Notes: generated by a model from the sequence alone, not told the origin. Shown: positions 22,136 through 34,710, counted from the stretch's first letter. The stretch is 64,000 nucleotides of DNA from Axinella damicornis (GCA_963931865.1 OZ007507.1:11694932-11758931); one strand, 5' to 3'. Translations and numbers: made by a program.

Positions 22136-25113
22136 CTATGAAACAATAGTACTATGATCATTCCTTGCCTTCATTGACTGCTGCACCAGCGGCTCATACT
22201 CCGATCCTACCATGATACCCAGCTTGCTTCTCCAGTACTGGAAGTTAAACACAGTCTGTCGAACACGCCGTGAGAAGAGGACGAAAAGAATAGCATTGGC
22301 AAACCCTTGGGCAGAGTCGCCAATACCCTGTGTGTGAGAGGCAGATGGTGGGGGGTGGGAGGTGGGAAGAGGGAGGGGTAGAGGAGAGAAGGTAGAGTGA
22401 CGGGAGAAGGTAGAGGGGGAAGGTGGGAGGGGAAATGGTCAGGTGGGAAGGGGGAGGTGGGATAGGGGAGGACATGGGGTGGGGGGAGGTAGGATGGAGG
22501 GGGAGGGAGGGTAGGTGGGATGGAGGGGGAGGGGGGGAAGGTGGAGGGGGGGATGGAGGGGGAGGGGGGGAAGAGAGATGATCAGACTGGAGGACTGACT
22601 GACAATCAAATTATGGAAGCTGTACAAATCACGTTGACAAAGGTATTCCTGGAGGTACATTGTCAGTTACAGATGAGTGGAGGGTTTCAGTCTCTTGAAC
22701 TCCCAAACGAGAGTTGGATGTATGTAGGACGTCTGTCAAGGGTCACTTCCTATGTTTAGTAAAGCTACAGCTTGCTCACTCATCCGAAATAGTGTACATG
22801 TACCTCTAGCAACTCACAGCTCAGTCTGGTTGTGATGCCAACAGCCTGTTGCTTAGCTGTCAAACAACAGACTTTGCAGGCCCAACTCCTGTACTGGGGT
22901 TTGATCGAACCCTCTAAATGAATTCGCCAGTACAACATGCTATGTACGTAGATGCTAGACATGGACTAAAATAAAGGTGAGTGTTGTTGTATGGAAGCGA
23001 GAAGTGGTTCCAGTGCAGTGCAAAGCATAGAGTTCCTAGCCTTGTTCCCAGGCCTACATACCTGTTTTCTGTTCTTTGGTTTGCATTGACAATAATATGC
23101 CACTCTTCCTTGTATTACTGTCAACGCAAACCAAAGAACAGAAACGGGTAGGCCTGGGAACAAGGCTATAGAGTTTCTATTTGTTATTGTAACAGACTTT
23201 CGGGAACGGATTCCATACCCTACTGATAGTTGGAATGCCAGTGCATGTATGAGAATGGCTGCTCAGGGTCTGCACTAAGATGTATATGCAGTGGTAATCT
23301 CACAGGCCAGCCTCTTTCCAATTACAAGTAGGGGGTGTGGCTGCATATACAGAAAGTCTGTTACTCTGTATATTCCTGTAATCTTTATTACACTTTCCAA
23401 GAGTTATGAACTCTTGCACTTACAGATAGTGTAACAGACGTAATACTGTTGGCATTGAATTTTGAGGCATTGAATTTTGAAACAAAGTGCAACAGTAACA
23501 GTTATTCAATAGCACAGAAGGGCACCAGTTGAACTCAGTGAAGAAATGGTTTCAATTCAAAGAAGTAGTTTAACTCAATGGCGTCATACAATTCAGCGAT
23601 AGTCGAAGTTGCAATTCAATGGACCAGTAATACAATTCAATGATAGCTGAGATGTTAATCCAGTGGTAAAGACAATTGGAATCCATGATCCTCGCTGAAA
23701 CGTTCAATGGGAATCTAGAACTTCAATGGTGCGCACGAACAATAATTTAATGCACTAGTATCCAAACCTCAGACCTGTTACACCCTTTTTAAGGCATTGA
23801 ATTCCCCCCCCCCCCCCCCCCCCCCTCCCGTACAGCAATGAAAATACATCCCTAGTTCCCAGGCTCCTCCCCCTGAAAGCAATGAAAATTAACAGACCAG
23901 GTACCGGTGGGAGCCAGGGAACGAGGCTGACTTTGGGCCTGCTTTACAACCACGGATAATAGAGCACGGGGAGTTGGATTGGAAACGCGCGTTTACGGGA
24001 TTCAATGTGGGTTACGCTCAAGTTTGCCCCTCTGGTGTCACACGGAAAACGTTCTGAGGCTTACCTTTCATATCGTTCGATCCGTCTTGAACTGGTGTAT
24101 GGCCAAAGTGGCAAATTTCACTCCTGACGGTCCTGAGTAACGACTGGTTAATGCAACAGTACACGGGTATCACAATTTCAGGGATATGTCCGTTTTTTGA
24201 GGCAGCCCAAGCATGCTTTTATCTACGACTCAGGAGCAAAACTTACCGCTTTGGGCACACACCGGTTGAAGGCCGATCCGACGGTACAAGAGGTAAGCCC
24301 CAGAACAGTCCCTGTGCGGCAGCAGAGGTACAACAAAAAGCCAGCGTAACCTGCTGTACTTCAAAGGATTGCCGAAATGCCATACATTAAGAATAGCGGG
24401 GCGCGCGCGTTTCCTATCCAACTCCCCGCGCTCTATAATCCATGTTTACAACCTACAGAACAATAATGTTAATGGGTTGCTATGGTAACAGGGCACAATG
24501 CATTTGGGCTGGTGCCTCATTGTCCCAGGATTTTGACTACTTTGTTTGACTATTACAGTATGTGTAAATGTGATTTCAGTCACCACAAGATTCTACTGCA
24601 GTTACATCACAGCTAATGGGGTTGTGTGCACTACTGTAACTATATAGGACTGGGTAGACACCTTTGAGGTGTTTCTGGTTACCCAGCAACCCATGCTTTG
24701 TATAAGGTTACACTTGCACAGGTGCAGCTTATTGGTACTTAGATCATTTTGGGGGCAGTTAAATGATCTAAGGTACGGTGTATACTACACACAGCTGGAC
24801 ACCATATATGGATTGCAGTCATTGCTTACCGCCAGGTAGACTAGTGTGACGTTCAGCCAGTCCGGTGTCTCTTGTATCTGTATATAGACGTAGAGAAGTC
24901 CCACGAGACACGTCCACATGCGTAGCAGCGTGAAGACCAGAGGGATCAAGAGAAACTGGTAGTCTAGGATGTACACTGCCTCCCAGAACCTCCCCTCTGC
25001 GTCCCGCAGGTACTGCCTCGTCTGCTTGAACTGTGTTGGTGTGTGAGGGTGTTGAGAGGTGCACGTGTGCATGAGTGGAGGTTATACACTGAGCGTAGCA
25101 ATTGTGGTGTGTG

Positions 25114-25144
<31 letters not shown>

Positions 25145-25951
25145 TAAGTGCGTATGTGAAGTGTGTGGTGTGGGTGTGTGTGTGTGTGTGCACACACGTA
25201 GAAGCCCATTAGTCCCTTCTCATATATAGTTCATTACCTTCTCTCTCAGGAACAGTTGCACAGCAAGGTACACCAAGGGTACCAGAGTCATGGCCAGATA
25301 GATCCACATGTCATACCCAATCACGGAGACAAAGACATCAGGGGTATTGGTCTCCGGATCCAGAATGAGGATGGAACACCAGCCGGTGTTGCTGGGAGAA
25401 TAGCCAAACCTCTGGGTGACAGCCAACCAGGTGGCAACAATGGCTGGTAGTCCATAACACAAGATGTAGGAGAGTCGAAGAGAGTATTTTGCAACAGGAG
25501 TTCTGTGGTGCACAATGAGAAAGTAGAGGTAGACGGCAAGACTGATCGTCCAGAGGATGGACGACTGAGTGAAGTAGTGTGCAAAGAAAGCCTGTGCAAC
25601 ACAGAGATTCTGCATGACCTGGTGTTTGGGTTGGTGAAACACGGGACAGCTGCCGTTGCCAGAGCTGAAGTAGAAGCGATCAAAGTAGACAATGTCTCCG
25701 ATCAGATTTGCCAAACTCACCCCCAAGTCCATGAGTGAGAGGTGGACAAGGATCAGCCGTGCATTGCTGCGAAGTGTCTTGAAAAATGCATAGGAAAAGA
25801 TGATCAACAGTGCTCCAATCATAGAGAGGACGCAAGTGATGCCAATGGCTGCTCTGAAAGGTGGTCCCTTGCCCCAGAAGTTGATGGCAGCTGTCGGGCA
25901 GGTCATACTAGGTGGAGCTGCACCATACACGCCCACCAACAGCCCAACCAT
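22136..25951 (-). CDS. GPR157/cAMP-receptor-like 7TM receptor 2
   Basis: Three exons: 25951-25238, 25030-24830 and 22327-22136 (1107 nt, 368 aa), phase 0 at both junctions. Exon 1 holds TM1-TM5: LSMIGALLIIFSYAFFKTLRS, LSLMDLGVSLANLIGDIVYF, SILWTISLAVYLYFLIVHH, GYSPSNTGWCSI and GYDMWIYLAMTLVPLVYLAV. Exon 2 holds TM6 (YILDYQFLLIPLVFTLLRMW). Exon 3 holds TM7 (GIGDSAQGFANAILFVLFS) and a short tail ending at TAG 22136-22138. The extracellular N-terminus is about 33 aa. Like receptors 3, 4 and 8 it lacks the intron before extracellular loop 2. The last intron (2.5 kb) holds two repeats and two TIR elements. Confidence 0.9.
22335..22590. repeat. G/A-rich minisatellite adjacent to the receptor 2 last-exon acceptor
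   Basis: GGGAGGTGGGA-type units. In the minus-strand transcript it is a C/T-rich tract ending a few bases from the acceptor at 22328. Confidence 0.8.
23037..23168. mobile_element. Foldback MITE, TAGCCTCGTTCCCAGG family (132 bp)
   Basis: Arms of about 55 bp starting TAGCCTTGTTCCCAGGCCTA and ending TAGGCCTGGGAACAAGGCTA. It lies in the last intron of receptor 2. Confidence 0.8.
23951..24444. mobile_element. TIR element with 8-bp target duplication (494 bp)
   Basis: The left end CACGGATAATAGAGCACGGG and right end CCCCGCGCTCTATAATCCATG are imperfect inverted repeats of about 38 bp. TTTACAAC flanks both sides (23943-23950 and 24445-24452). An 8-bp duplication fits hAT-like elements. No transposase frame is visible. 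Confidence 0.75.
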
Positions 25952-26205
25952 GCTTATCGGTACACGAGTGGTAATCCTAGTCCCTGCACGTACGAACCTT
26001 GCGCAGTCAAGCTAGCTGGTTTGCTTCTGACGTGATGCTAGCTCCGTGAGTATTAGGAATTCTGGACTTCCTGCAGGAGCTCCATGACCGCAATAGTTTT
26101 CCTGGCACACGTCCATGGACTTTGACCTTTAATTTCGTCACATGACTACGATGAGAAATGTAATTTGTGTCACACCGTCACAGCACAATGGATCATGAAA
26201 AGTTA

Positions 26206-28517
26206 CTAACTAGTATGGGGTAAAGGTGTCTGTTCAGCTGGCAGGGTGTACTCTACTGTAGAGGTCGTCTTCGAGTCAGTTCCTTGAGCTCCACCCACCA
26301 CCTCCCCTTGAGCTCCACCCTCCTCCCCACCTGTGCATGGGACCAGCTCAGAGTTCCTCCCCCTCTCCTTCTTCCTACAGCACCGCAAGAAGGTTTCACG
26401 GACTTGTCGTGTAAACAGCACAAATAGAACAGCATTAGCAAATCCCTGTCCAGAGTCTCCGATGCCCTACAATTTTAATGGTGGGAAAGATGTGGTGAAT
26501 CCTTAGCTAGCTATGAATAATAAAAGTGCACAGTTCTCTTCTTGTACAGTAGCTACCCCTGTGACCTACCAATCACCTCTTGCCGACCATGATAAATGTC
26601 CTGGCTCAAAAATGCAGAAAATGAAAGTGTGTATATAGCCTTGTTTCCAGGCTCCTCCCCAGCTTTTTGCTGCATACTGTAGACAACAATAAGGCTACAT
26701 GATATGTTAGGTTAGAATAGAGCTGCTGCAGTGAGAATATTCTGGTAGCTACATGCAGCTAAAAGGGTTTCTAGTCACTCACAGATAAGTAGATAAGAGC
26801 AACTGTGACTCCTCCGGGAAAGCTTTTGCCTACATCAGAGTACACATAAAACACGTTGATCAAGCAGCTCCAGATACGAAGTATGGTGAAAGCCACCGGA
26901 ATGAAAAGAAACTTGTAATCCAGCACGTTCACTGCACGCCAGAATCTTTTCTTAGAAACAAACTCCTTTGTTCTCTTGTGCTGTGTGAATATGAAAGAGT
27001 ACAAGAGAAACGAATAATTGACCACATTTCAACTGGTTCTTGACTTGTAGCATGCATCTTCAGAAGATTAAATCGCTAACCAAATGAGTAAAGACCGTAC
27101 CATACCATGTTAGTCATTCATAGTCTCAGAACCAGCCCCGCCTCCCCATGCAAAGGTTCTGGTTTTGAGACTAAGGCATTCACTGAGTAGCTAACCCAAG
27201 ATATAACAAACTACGTACAATGTTGTGCAAGAATCTAAATTTGGATGATACATACAAATTCCAGCCTCCTGCATGCATGGTGGACCCTACTTAATTTTTT
27301 TGAAGTGGTTAAGTGGTTAAGTGGTTATTGGAAGTAGACCGAGTAGAATTTTTTTGAAGTGGTTAAGTGGTTAAGTGGTTATTGGAAGTAGACCGAGGCG
27401 ATGGGTTAGGGTATATTAGGGCCAGGGTCAGTGCTGAATGTGCATGCATGCCCAGTACATGTACCTATACTTATAAAGTATGTACTTCCTGCTGGATCAA
27501 TACCTACGTCGTTTTTTTTCTACATCAGCATGCAAGCTCCTCCTCCTGGAGGCTAACTTGTGTCTAAGCTGAAACTGTCTTAGCTGTATAGTATTGTTGT
27601 TAGTTGCACCTCTCTCATGAAGGTCCCCCCCCCCCCCCCCCCCCCCCCCCCTCCCCAAACTTGTGCCATTAGTACAGTACATTACCATCCGTATGCAATA
27701 CAGTATATATACAGACCCTAACCCATATAAAATAGTGTATACTATAGGGATGCTAACATACTGTACGGATGCTAACATATGGAAAATCCCGGGCCCAAAC
27801 AACAACAAAACTACTTGCCTCTTCCCTCAAAAACCATCTCACGGAGATGTACATCACCGGCACCAGGATCATGGCAAGATAGATCCACAGATCATACCCA
27901 ATCACTGCAGCGTAGTAGTCCCGGAGGTGAGTAGCAGGATCGACAAAAACAAGAGCACACCATCCGGATGAATTGTAAGGCGAATAGCCGAGTCTGTGTG
28001 TCAGTACCAGCCATAGCGTTACAAAGAAAGGCAGCCCCCAGCAGATAACGTAGGAGAACCAGAGAAAATATTTGGCATGGTTTGTGTCGTGGTGGACCAG
28101 TATGAAGTAGAGATATACTGCCAAGCTGATGGTCCATAGGATGGAGCCAAGGGTGAAGTAGACCCCGAAGAAGGACTGTGTAGTGCATAGGTTCTGAACT
28201 GCTTGACTGGGGTATATGATGACACTGTGGCCATAGGCATTGGTGCCGTTGGTGTGGTAAAACTGGTCGAAGTAGACTATATCTCCGATGAAGTTAGCAG
28301 CCGCCACGCCTAGGTCCATTAGGGAGAGGTGGAACAAGACTTCCCGTGCCCGGGTGCGTAGACGCTTGAAGCAGACGTAGGAGAGAATAATGAGAATGGC
28401 ACCGACGATGGAGAGGAAACAGGTGACACCCACAATCAGACGTACGGGCCATCCCTTAGCGAGAAACTCCCCGCTATCCTCCATTGTTGCTACAATCGGT
28501 CCATAATCAACTCCCAC
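26206..28517 (-). CDS. GPR157/cAMP-receptor-like 7TM receptor 3
   Basis: Three exons: 28517-27819, 26980-26783 and 26466-26206 (1158 nt, 385 aa). Exon 1 has TM1-TM5: LSIVGAILIILSYVCFKRLRT, LSLMDLGVAAANFIGDIVYF, SILWTISLAVYLYFILVHH, GYSPYNSSGWCALVF and GYDLWIYLAMILVPVMYISV. Exon 2 has TM6 (LDYKFLFIPVAFTILRIWSC). Exon 3 has TM7 (GIGDSGQGFANAVLFVLFT) and a Gly/Glu-rich tail. The donor of exon 1 is GC (GAG|GCAAGT), a good match to rare GC-AG introns, and it is the only placement that aligns with the paralogues. The start may instead be the internal Met at residue 12. It is only 254 bp from the receptor 2 start, in tandem. Confidence 0.9.
27300..27400. repeat. Two-copy tandem with GTGGTTAA submotif
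   Basis: A unit of about 55 bp (TTTTTTTGAAGTGGTTAAGT...GTAGACCGAG) occurs twice, each containing three GTGGTTA words. It lies in intron 1 of receptor 3. Confidence 0.85.
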
Positions 28518-29000
28518 GCCGTCGTCACATGTGGGAGGGGCTCCAACGTTCAGTTGCGCATGCGCATAATGGGAGAAGCTGTATCCCCATTATGGCTCAT
28601 TCCCCAACATCAACACCCGGGGTCTGTTCAGCTGAGGATGTATGATTACGTTCATGAGCTCTTGTAAAAGGGCAAGTGCATTAAACTTCAAGAGGCTACA
28701 TCTGTCAATGAAAGTGGTATCTTCAGTTGGCTTAATTCCCCATGGACTTAGTACGGAAAATACAGGAACCTTCCTTCTGTGTGACCCATTTCGTTATGGA
28801 TAAAATTTGGTCAAGTCAAGTCGTATCCCCTTGGTATGATGTCATGCGTGCAATTGCAAGTTTATCCTGACATTGACAACCTGTGTTGTGACAGTGTAAC
28901 TAGCTATGCAATAATATGAACTCTGAATAAACACAATGTCATACTATATACATGCTGCATAACTACATACATACACTGCACAATCAACAGTTTACACAAC
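28518..29000. promoter_or_regulatory. Receptor 3 upstream region and receptor 4 3' flank
   Basis: GTGGGAGGGGCTCCA and an NRF1-like TTGCGCATGCGCATAATG (28553-28570) lie just upstream of the receptor 3 ATG. The rest shows nothing coding. Confidence 0.4.
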
Positions 29001-31239
29001 TCAGTTGCTGATGCTGCCATAACGATGGTAGTCATGTCTCTGAGCGCTAAAACTGGACTCCAAACTCTTGTGCAAAAGTGTGGACTGATTGCTTGAAGCG
29101 GTTCTTTGCATGGATTGCTGTATGTGTTCTCCTTGTTGTTTCTCTTCATCCCATTCTTCTGGAACCTCTCCCGATGTCTTGCAGCGGATGCATCTGAAGA
29201 AGCTGTCTCTTACATTCTTTGTGAACACCACAAAGAGAATTGCATTTACAAATCCCTGACCGGAGTCACCAATGCCCTGCAAGAACAAAGGTACAGAGGA
29301 TGGTTGTAAAATGCAGCAAATTTATATGGAAGCAACTTCCAGGCCCATTTGTGATCACCGCTTTGGTGTTTGCACCATGCAGTGGTGGCGGAAGTAGAGT
29401 TTAGGGGGACTGAAGCACAGAGGCCCCACGCGCCCTATGCAGCAGGTGATTACCATGCAATGTTCAGTCATGCATGATTTTCTTCCATCAGGAAGTCATG
29501 TCATGGCATCTCAGCCCATTTTTCTTCTTTGTCGGAAAATGTTCTCAACATGGCTGACTGCTACTACAATGTGTACACAAACTGCTGCTACAGGTAAGTC
29601 TTGGGTTATAGATCAAACTTTAATTATTGTGGCAATCCATGTTTATATTGGAAGCCCCCTTCCCGACCCGAGCACTTTTAGGGACTACTGCTCCCGTGCG
29701 TCTGCCCCCCTTGCTTAATTTGCACAATCATGGTATAGATTCTGATATAAGCCTGTGGTACATAAGTATTAAGTGGATGTGCACATAGTGATGTAGTAGT
29801 GGTAATAATGTGGAGTTAGTACTAGCTGATGTATTAAGCGGATGTGCACATAGCAATGTGTAGTAGTGGTAGAGCCGAAACAGCTGATGCATAAGTACTA
29901 AGTGGATGTGCACATATATAGCGATGTAGTAATGTGGAGTTAGAGCTGAAAACTAGTTTCAGCTCTAACTCACCATTACTACCACTACTACATCACTATG
30001 TGAGCGCATCCACTTCTGCACCACAACTTTACGAAGCAATCACTCTTATGGTGTTTGAGGTGCAATGGTTGATTCACAGGCCAGGTCCCATGTTATGAAT
30101 ATACGGACCCATTCCACAGGACAGCTGCATTCATGAATTCAAACTTGAACTATAAGTGATCCCAAAGGGATTCATGTTTGTCAAAGTAAAACATCAGACA
30201 GACATATACATAACATCTGACCTCATGCATGTGATCAGAATGCTGACATTTGTACAGCGTACTTATTAACGTACCGAGAGGTATACCAATGCTTTGTTCA
30301 CCCAATAGGGAACTTGTTTCTGGTCCAACCCAATGTACAGGTATAGGATATTCACAATGCAGGTCCAAATGCGAAGGAGAATGAACACGAAAGGAATCAG
30401 AAGAAACTTGTAATCCACATTTTGGAGTGCATTCCAGAAGCGATTGTGACTGATATGTTTCCTGGACAGATTAAACTGGAGAAAAAGATAGCATTTTTGA
30501 TTATAATGTTGAAGACGTGTCAATTCTTTTTTAATAATACCTGCTCATGTATGTACATGCGAGAAGCAATGTAGAGAATAGGGATGAGCACAATTGCAAG
30601 GTAGATCCAAAGGTCGTTTCCAAAGACAGTGATAAAAAGGTCAACGTCTCCTGTGACGGGATCCTTGTTGATGAGGGAGCACCATCCAGAGGAGTCATAG
30701 GGTGAGTAGCCGAGTCGTAGGGTGACAACCAGCCACAGTGCAACTCCAAATGGCAATCCATAGCAAAAAGCATAAGAGAACCGCAAGAAGTAAACAGACA
30801 GCCGTGTGCTGTGGTGCACAATTAGAAAGTACAAATACACGGCGAGGCTAATGGTCCACAGGATTGAGCCGTAGGTGCAGTAGGCAGCAAAGAATGCTTG
30901 GGTACGACATAGTCCGTCAATGAAGTCTGGGGCTTGGTACGATATGTTCGCAGGATAAAATCGGTCGAAATACACCACATCTCCTATGAAATTCGCGAGA
31001 GCCACGCCAAAGTCCATAACGGAAATGTGGACGAGAATCTCTCTCGTTCTTGTTCGCCTCTGCTTGAAGCATACATAAGAGAGAACAATTAGCATGGCTC
31101 CAATGATTGAGAGGCCGCATGTTATTCCCACAGCAGTGCGTTCACCGGTCCGCTTGACGAGGAAGGCGTCCGCGTTGGTGGTCGAGTTCCATGGAATATT
31201 GTCTGGCAGCATGTCTCTGGGAGCTAAGAATCTCTCCAT
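29001..31239 (-). CDS. GPR157/cAMP-receptor-like 7TM receptor 4
   Basis: Three exons: 31239-30541, 30475-30275 and 29276-29001 (1176 nt, 391 aa). The N-terminus is about 35 aa with one N-glycosylation sequon (NST). Exon 1 has TM1-TM5: LSIIGAMLIVLSYVCFKQRRT, ISVMDFGVALANFIGDVVYF, SILWTISLAVYLYFLIVHH, GYSPYDSSGWCSL and NDLWIYLAIVLIPILYIA. Exon 2 has TM6 (NVDYKFLLIPFVFILLRIWT). Exon 3 has TM7 (GIGDSGQGFVNAILFVVFT) and a long hydrophilic tail. The exon 1 to exon 2 intron is only 65 bp. It is head-to-head with receptor 5, 80 bp between start codons. Confidence 0.91.
29760..30010. repeat. Tandem plus inverted repeat block in receptor 4 intron 2
   Basis: The words AAGTGGATGTGCACATAG and GATGTAGTAGTGGTAATAAT recur three times. 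The complement CCATTACTACCACTACTACA then follows (29970-30000), so the block can fold into a long stem around GAGCTGAAAACTAGTTTCAG. Confidence 0.75.
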
Positions 31240-31319
31240 ATTTAATTCTGCTATGCAGTCATTTGTGGGTGGGGCTCGTAGATACTTCCTGTGTACGTGT
31301 GTGAAACGAAGCCGGAAAC
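31240..31319. promoter_or_regulatory. 80-bp bidirectional promoter, receptors 4 and 5
   Basis: It contains GCAGTCATTTGTGGGTGGGG, then CTCGTAGATACTTCCT. Nearly the same string precedes receptor 6 (35048-35085). The GC-box-like core and the ACTTCCT (ETS-like) word are the conserved parts. Function is inferred from conservation between duplicates. Confidence 0.5.
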
Positions 31320-34300
31320 ATGGCTGATTGTGAAGCGGCCAATATTACCAATGCGTCGACAACGTTAACGATTCCCACCGAGACACTTGGTTTCATCCTG
31401 ACGCTAAAGATCACAGTGGGGACCACATGTCTCCTTTCCATCCTAGGCGCTAGTCTGATCATCCTCACCTACGTCGCGTTTCGTGATCTCAGAACAACCG
31501 CCAGACAGCTGCTCGTTAACCTGTCTGTTGCCGACATCATTATTGCTGCCTCGCATTTCGTGGGACTGTTAACCAACTACGATCGTTTTCTGTACAGTAG
31601 CCTACAAAAAGATACCTGGTGCTCGGTACAGGCAGCAATCACAATGTACGGGACGATCTCCTCATTTCTCTGGACTATTGCAGTCGCACTCTACATGTTC
31701 ACTGTCATTATGATGAAGAGACCAGAGATAGCGATGAAAACGGTACCTGTGTACTACCTGGTTTGCTGGGGCATACCGGTTGTGTTTCCTGTCTGGTTTG
31801 GAGTAAAGGATTACCTTGGATTCGAGCAACCTGCTGATATTGGTATGGCAACAATCAATCAGCACTTCCATCCCATAGGAAGGGGGAGGGGCAGCTGGTC
31901 CCATCCCTTTCAGTTTGTTGGTCCATTGTTCTGGGGGGAAAGTTATTTATTAGAGTAGTGTGATATCTGCAGCTGGCAACAGCATGACTGTGCATAGAGC
32001 AGATGTGCATGCTACTCTAGTTTGTTATAATCCTCGTCCTAAGCGTCTCTCCCACTCCTCTTGGTTCAATGGTCAGGTATGGGTCCTGTGTGACTAACAG
32101 AAGTGGGTGGGACTAGACTAGTGACACACGCAACTTTCATACTTCATAATATGTACTGACAAGATGTGTAACAAGAGTGGTCACTCCAATATGCACCGTA
32201 CCTAGAGCTGCGACGGGGTCACAGCCTGTGACCGTCCAAAAACTGCCTGTGACCGCGTGACCGTGCTGCTAAACTGCCAGTGACCCTGTGACGTCGCAAA
32301 AATCCACCGTGACTGTGTGACTTTTTGGTAGTATACAGAGTAATACAGTAAGCCACACCTACATCCGCCGTATACGGTCAGCTGATCGCAGCTCTAAGTA
32401 TGGTGCCTATTGGCATGACCACCCCTTGTGTAAACCCAGTACTCGCCAGAGATGCTATAGCAAAGTCTGTTGGTGTGTCAAAGTAAGTAGCTATGCTGGA
32501 CTCATGCAGAGACAGTGACCTCTGAAGCATGTCTATGTCTGAAGAGAAAAGTGTCATGCAACGTGCTGCGCCAATGCAAACGGAGGTGACAGTTTGTCTA
32601 TAAAGAGAGCTGCTTGGCACCGGACTGCTCACATATGTGATTGAGGGCGCAGTAGCTGTGTGAACAAGTGAAGCAAGTAGTCAATAGAAAATAAGCTATC
32701 GGTACTGCGCTATACCAGCTCTGCACAAGAGCAAACATACTACTACTCCGAACATTGTACTAAAACAATACTATGGTTAATAATTATACCTCTGGTTTAT
32801 AGTGTTTGATATTATTCATGTGGCTCTCAACGAATCAGACTCTCAACGAATGTTTGTGCATTGGGGTTAGTACATAGTGGTGCTGATAAATTTTAACGTT
32901 ACAGCACAGGTCCAATGAAATGCACTGTGTTTAGTATTCACAATCCTGGTAAGTATATTCATAAAGCAGCAAATCACCTTTTGGAGTGCCATCTCAGCAT
33001 TATAAATATGGTTGTACAATTTGTACATGTTCACTGCATTTCCATTTTACCCACATTCACTCCAAACTGCACGATCATAAGCCTCACTTCCCGCTCGGCA
33101 ATGATTACGATAATCGTTACACTTCATTACTGCCCAACCAGTATACTTGTGTCATTGTGTGTTTTCTGTTCGCACTTGCACCAATATACAGGCTGGTGCT
33201 ACTTGCGGTTTGTCACCAGTTTTGATGTTAAGAACGGTAGCTGTAACTACACCATCACTGATGCAGACCGTGTACACAATATTGTGGCAGAGATGCTGGG
33301 ATATGATCTCTGGATGTACATTGCATTCATTGTGCTACCACTGCTGTATCTATCAATGCACTGCTACCTCCGGTGTAAGGTAATGTGGATAGGATATACT
33401 CGGCATTGTTGGGCCAAATCTGGACCGTGATGTGAACTATAATCAACAGGATATGAGACTATCGTTAGCTTTTCACACACACATATGCACATACAAACAC
33501 ACAACATAATCATACCCACACATGTATACAAATACACATGCACAATGTGCACACACACACACACATACTCTCTCCCCATGCAGGTGGCCAAGAAGAGACA
33601 TAGCAGTCATTCAATCCTGAGTGCAGTTGTGAGAGCTGACCTCAAACTCATATTCGTTCCCCTCATTTTCCTTCTGCTGAGGATCTGGAGCTTTGTTGTT
33701 GACATCCCAGCATTTTACCTGCCAGGGGGAACGTGGGAGGGCTTCAGAAACTCGTGGGTCACTGCCATACTCACGCTTCTCTCTGTGAGTTGGAGATGTA
33801 TTATCCCTGAGGGGTTACCACGATATTGTGGCTAACGAGAGCCATGCAGAGCCCTGGTCCGGTCCCCCGGGACTGACAGCTTTACCGAGTGTGAACTGTT
33901 TCTGGCCAACTGTTTAACTCCATGGCCTTTTCATCCTTGCATGCAGAAGCTAGCTGCACGTTTCCAAAAGTTAATCACTCTCTACAGTAGTGGTGTATAT
34001 ATAGCCATGGAGAATAATTGCCTCACACTGATTGCCACTGCTAAATGTAACAGCTGTAATGATTTTACTGGGACAGTACTGCTGCTAGCTAGGAACCTAA
34101 TAGCTATGGCTGCTATCTTAGGAGCTTATAGCTGTGGTGACATCGACGATACTGGGACATGCAATATGGTCATTTTAGCCGGGATACTGGGGCATCTGTG
34201 TACATGCAGTAGGAGTACTAGTCTGTAATAGGAGCTATATATACTGGGACAATACTGCTAGCTATGCAGGATCCTATAGCTAGTTCTACACCAGTAAGGA

Positions 34301-34710
34301 CATTGACAGCACTGCAGGCTAGCTGTGCATGACTTACACCATGTTGGTTTACATCTCTGCAGGGCATCGGTGTCAATGGTCAGGGGTTAGCTAACGCCAT
34401 TCTCTTCTGCATTTTCACCAAGCAAGTCCGGCAAAAGCTCCTGAAAGCTCTGAAGTCACTCTGTTGCCACTGCTACAACCACTCATCTCAATGGCACCCC
34501 ATGCCTTCTACAACAGACCATGATGAGAAACACGAGGAAACCACTGTCTTTGAGCCGACTGACCATGGTGGTTTGACCTCAACACTAGAGCACAGTTACG
34601 ACACAAGTCTCCGTCAGCTGGATGTACCAGAAGGGGAGCAAGCGCTGCTCAGAGATAGTGCCCACTTCACTGAAACATATGGCTCCAGCAATCCAGAGAA
34701 AATTGTTTGA
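31320..34710 (+). CDS. GPR157-like 7TM receptor 5 (four-exon class)
   Basis: Four exons: 31320-31842, 33192-33379, 33584-33784 and 34363-34710 (1260 nt, 419 aa), phases 1, 0, 0. The N-terminus MADCEAANITNAS carries two glycosylation sequons. Exon 1 has TM1-TM4: LLSILGASLIILTYVAFRDL, LSVADIIIAASHFVGLL, SFLWTIAVALYMFTV and YYLVCWGIPVVFPVWFG. Exon 2 has extracellular loop 2 (GWCYLRFVTSFDVKNGSCNY) and TM5 (GYDLWMYIAFIVLPLLYLSM). Exon 3 has TM6 (RADLKLIFVPLIFLLLRIWS), very close to the GPR157 TM6. Exon 4 has TM7 (GIGVNGQGLANAILFCIFT) and a 90-aa acidic tail. It is a tandem duplicate of receptor 6, which starts 397 bp downstream. Confidence 0.92.
32204..32395. mobile_element. TIR element with internal GTGACC word array
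   Basis: AGAGCTGCGAC faces GATCGCAGCTCT. The left half contains about seven GTGACC/GTGACT words. It is related to 12419-12624, where the corresponding word is TTGACC. It lies in intron 1 of receptor 5. Confidence 0.7.
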
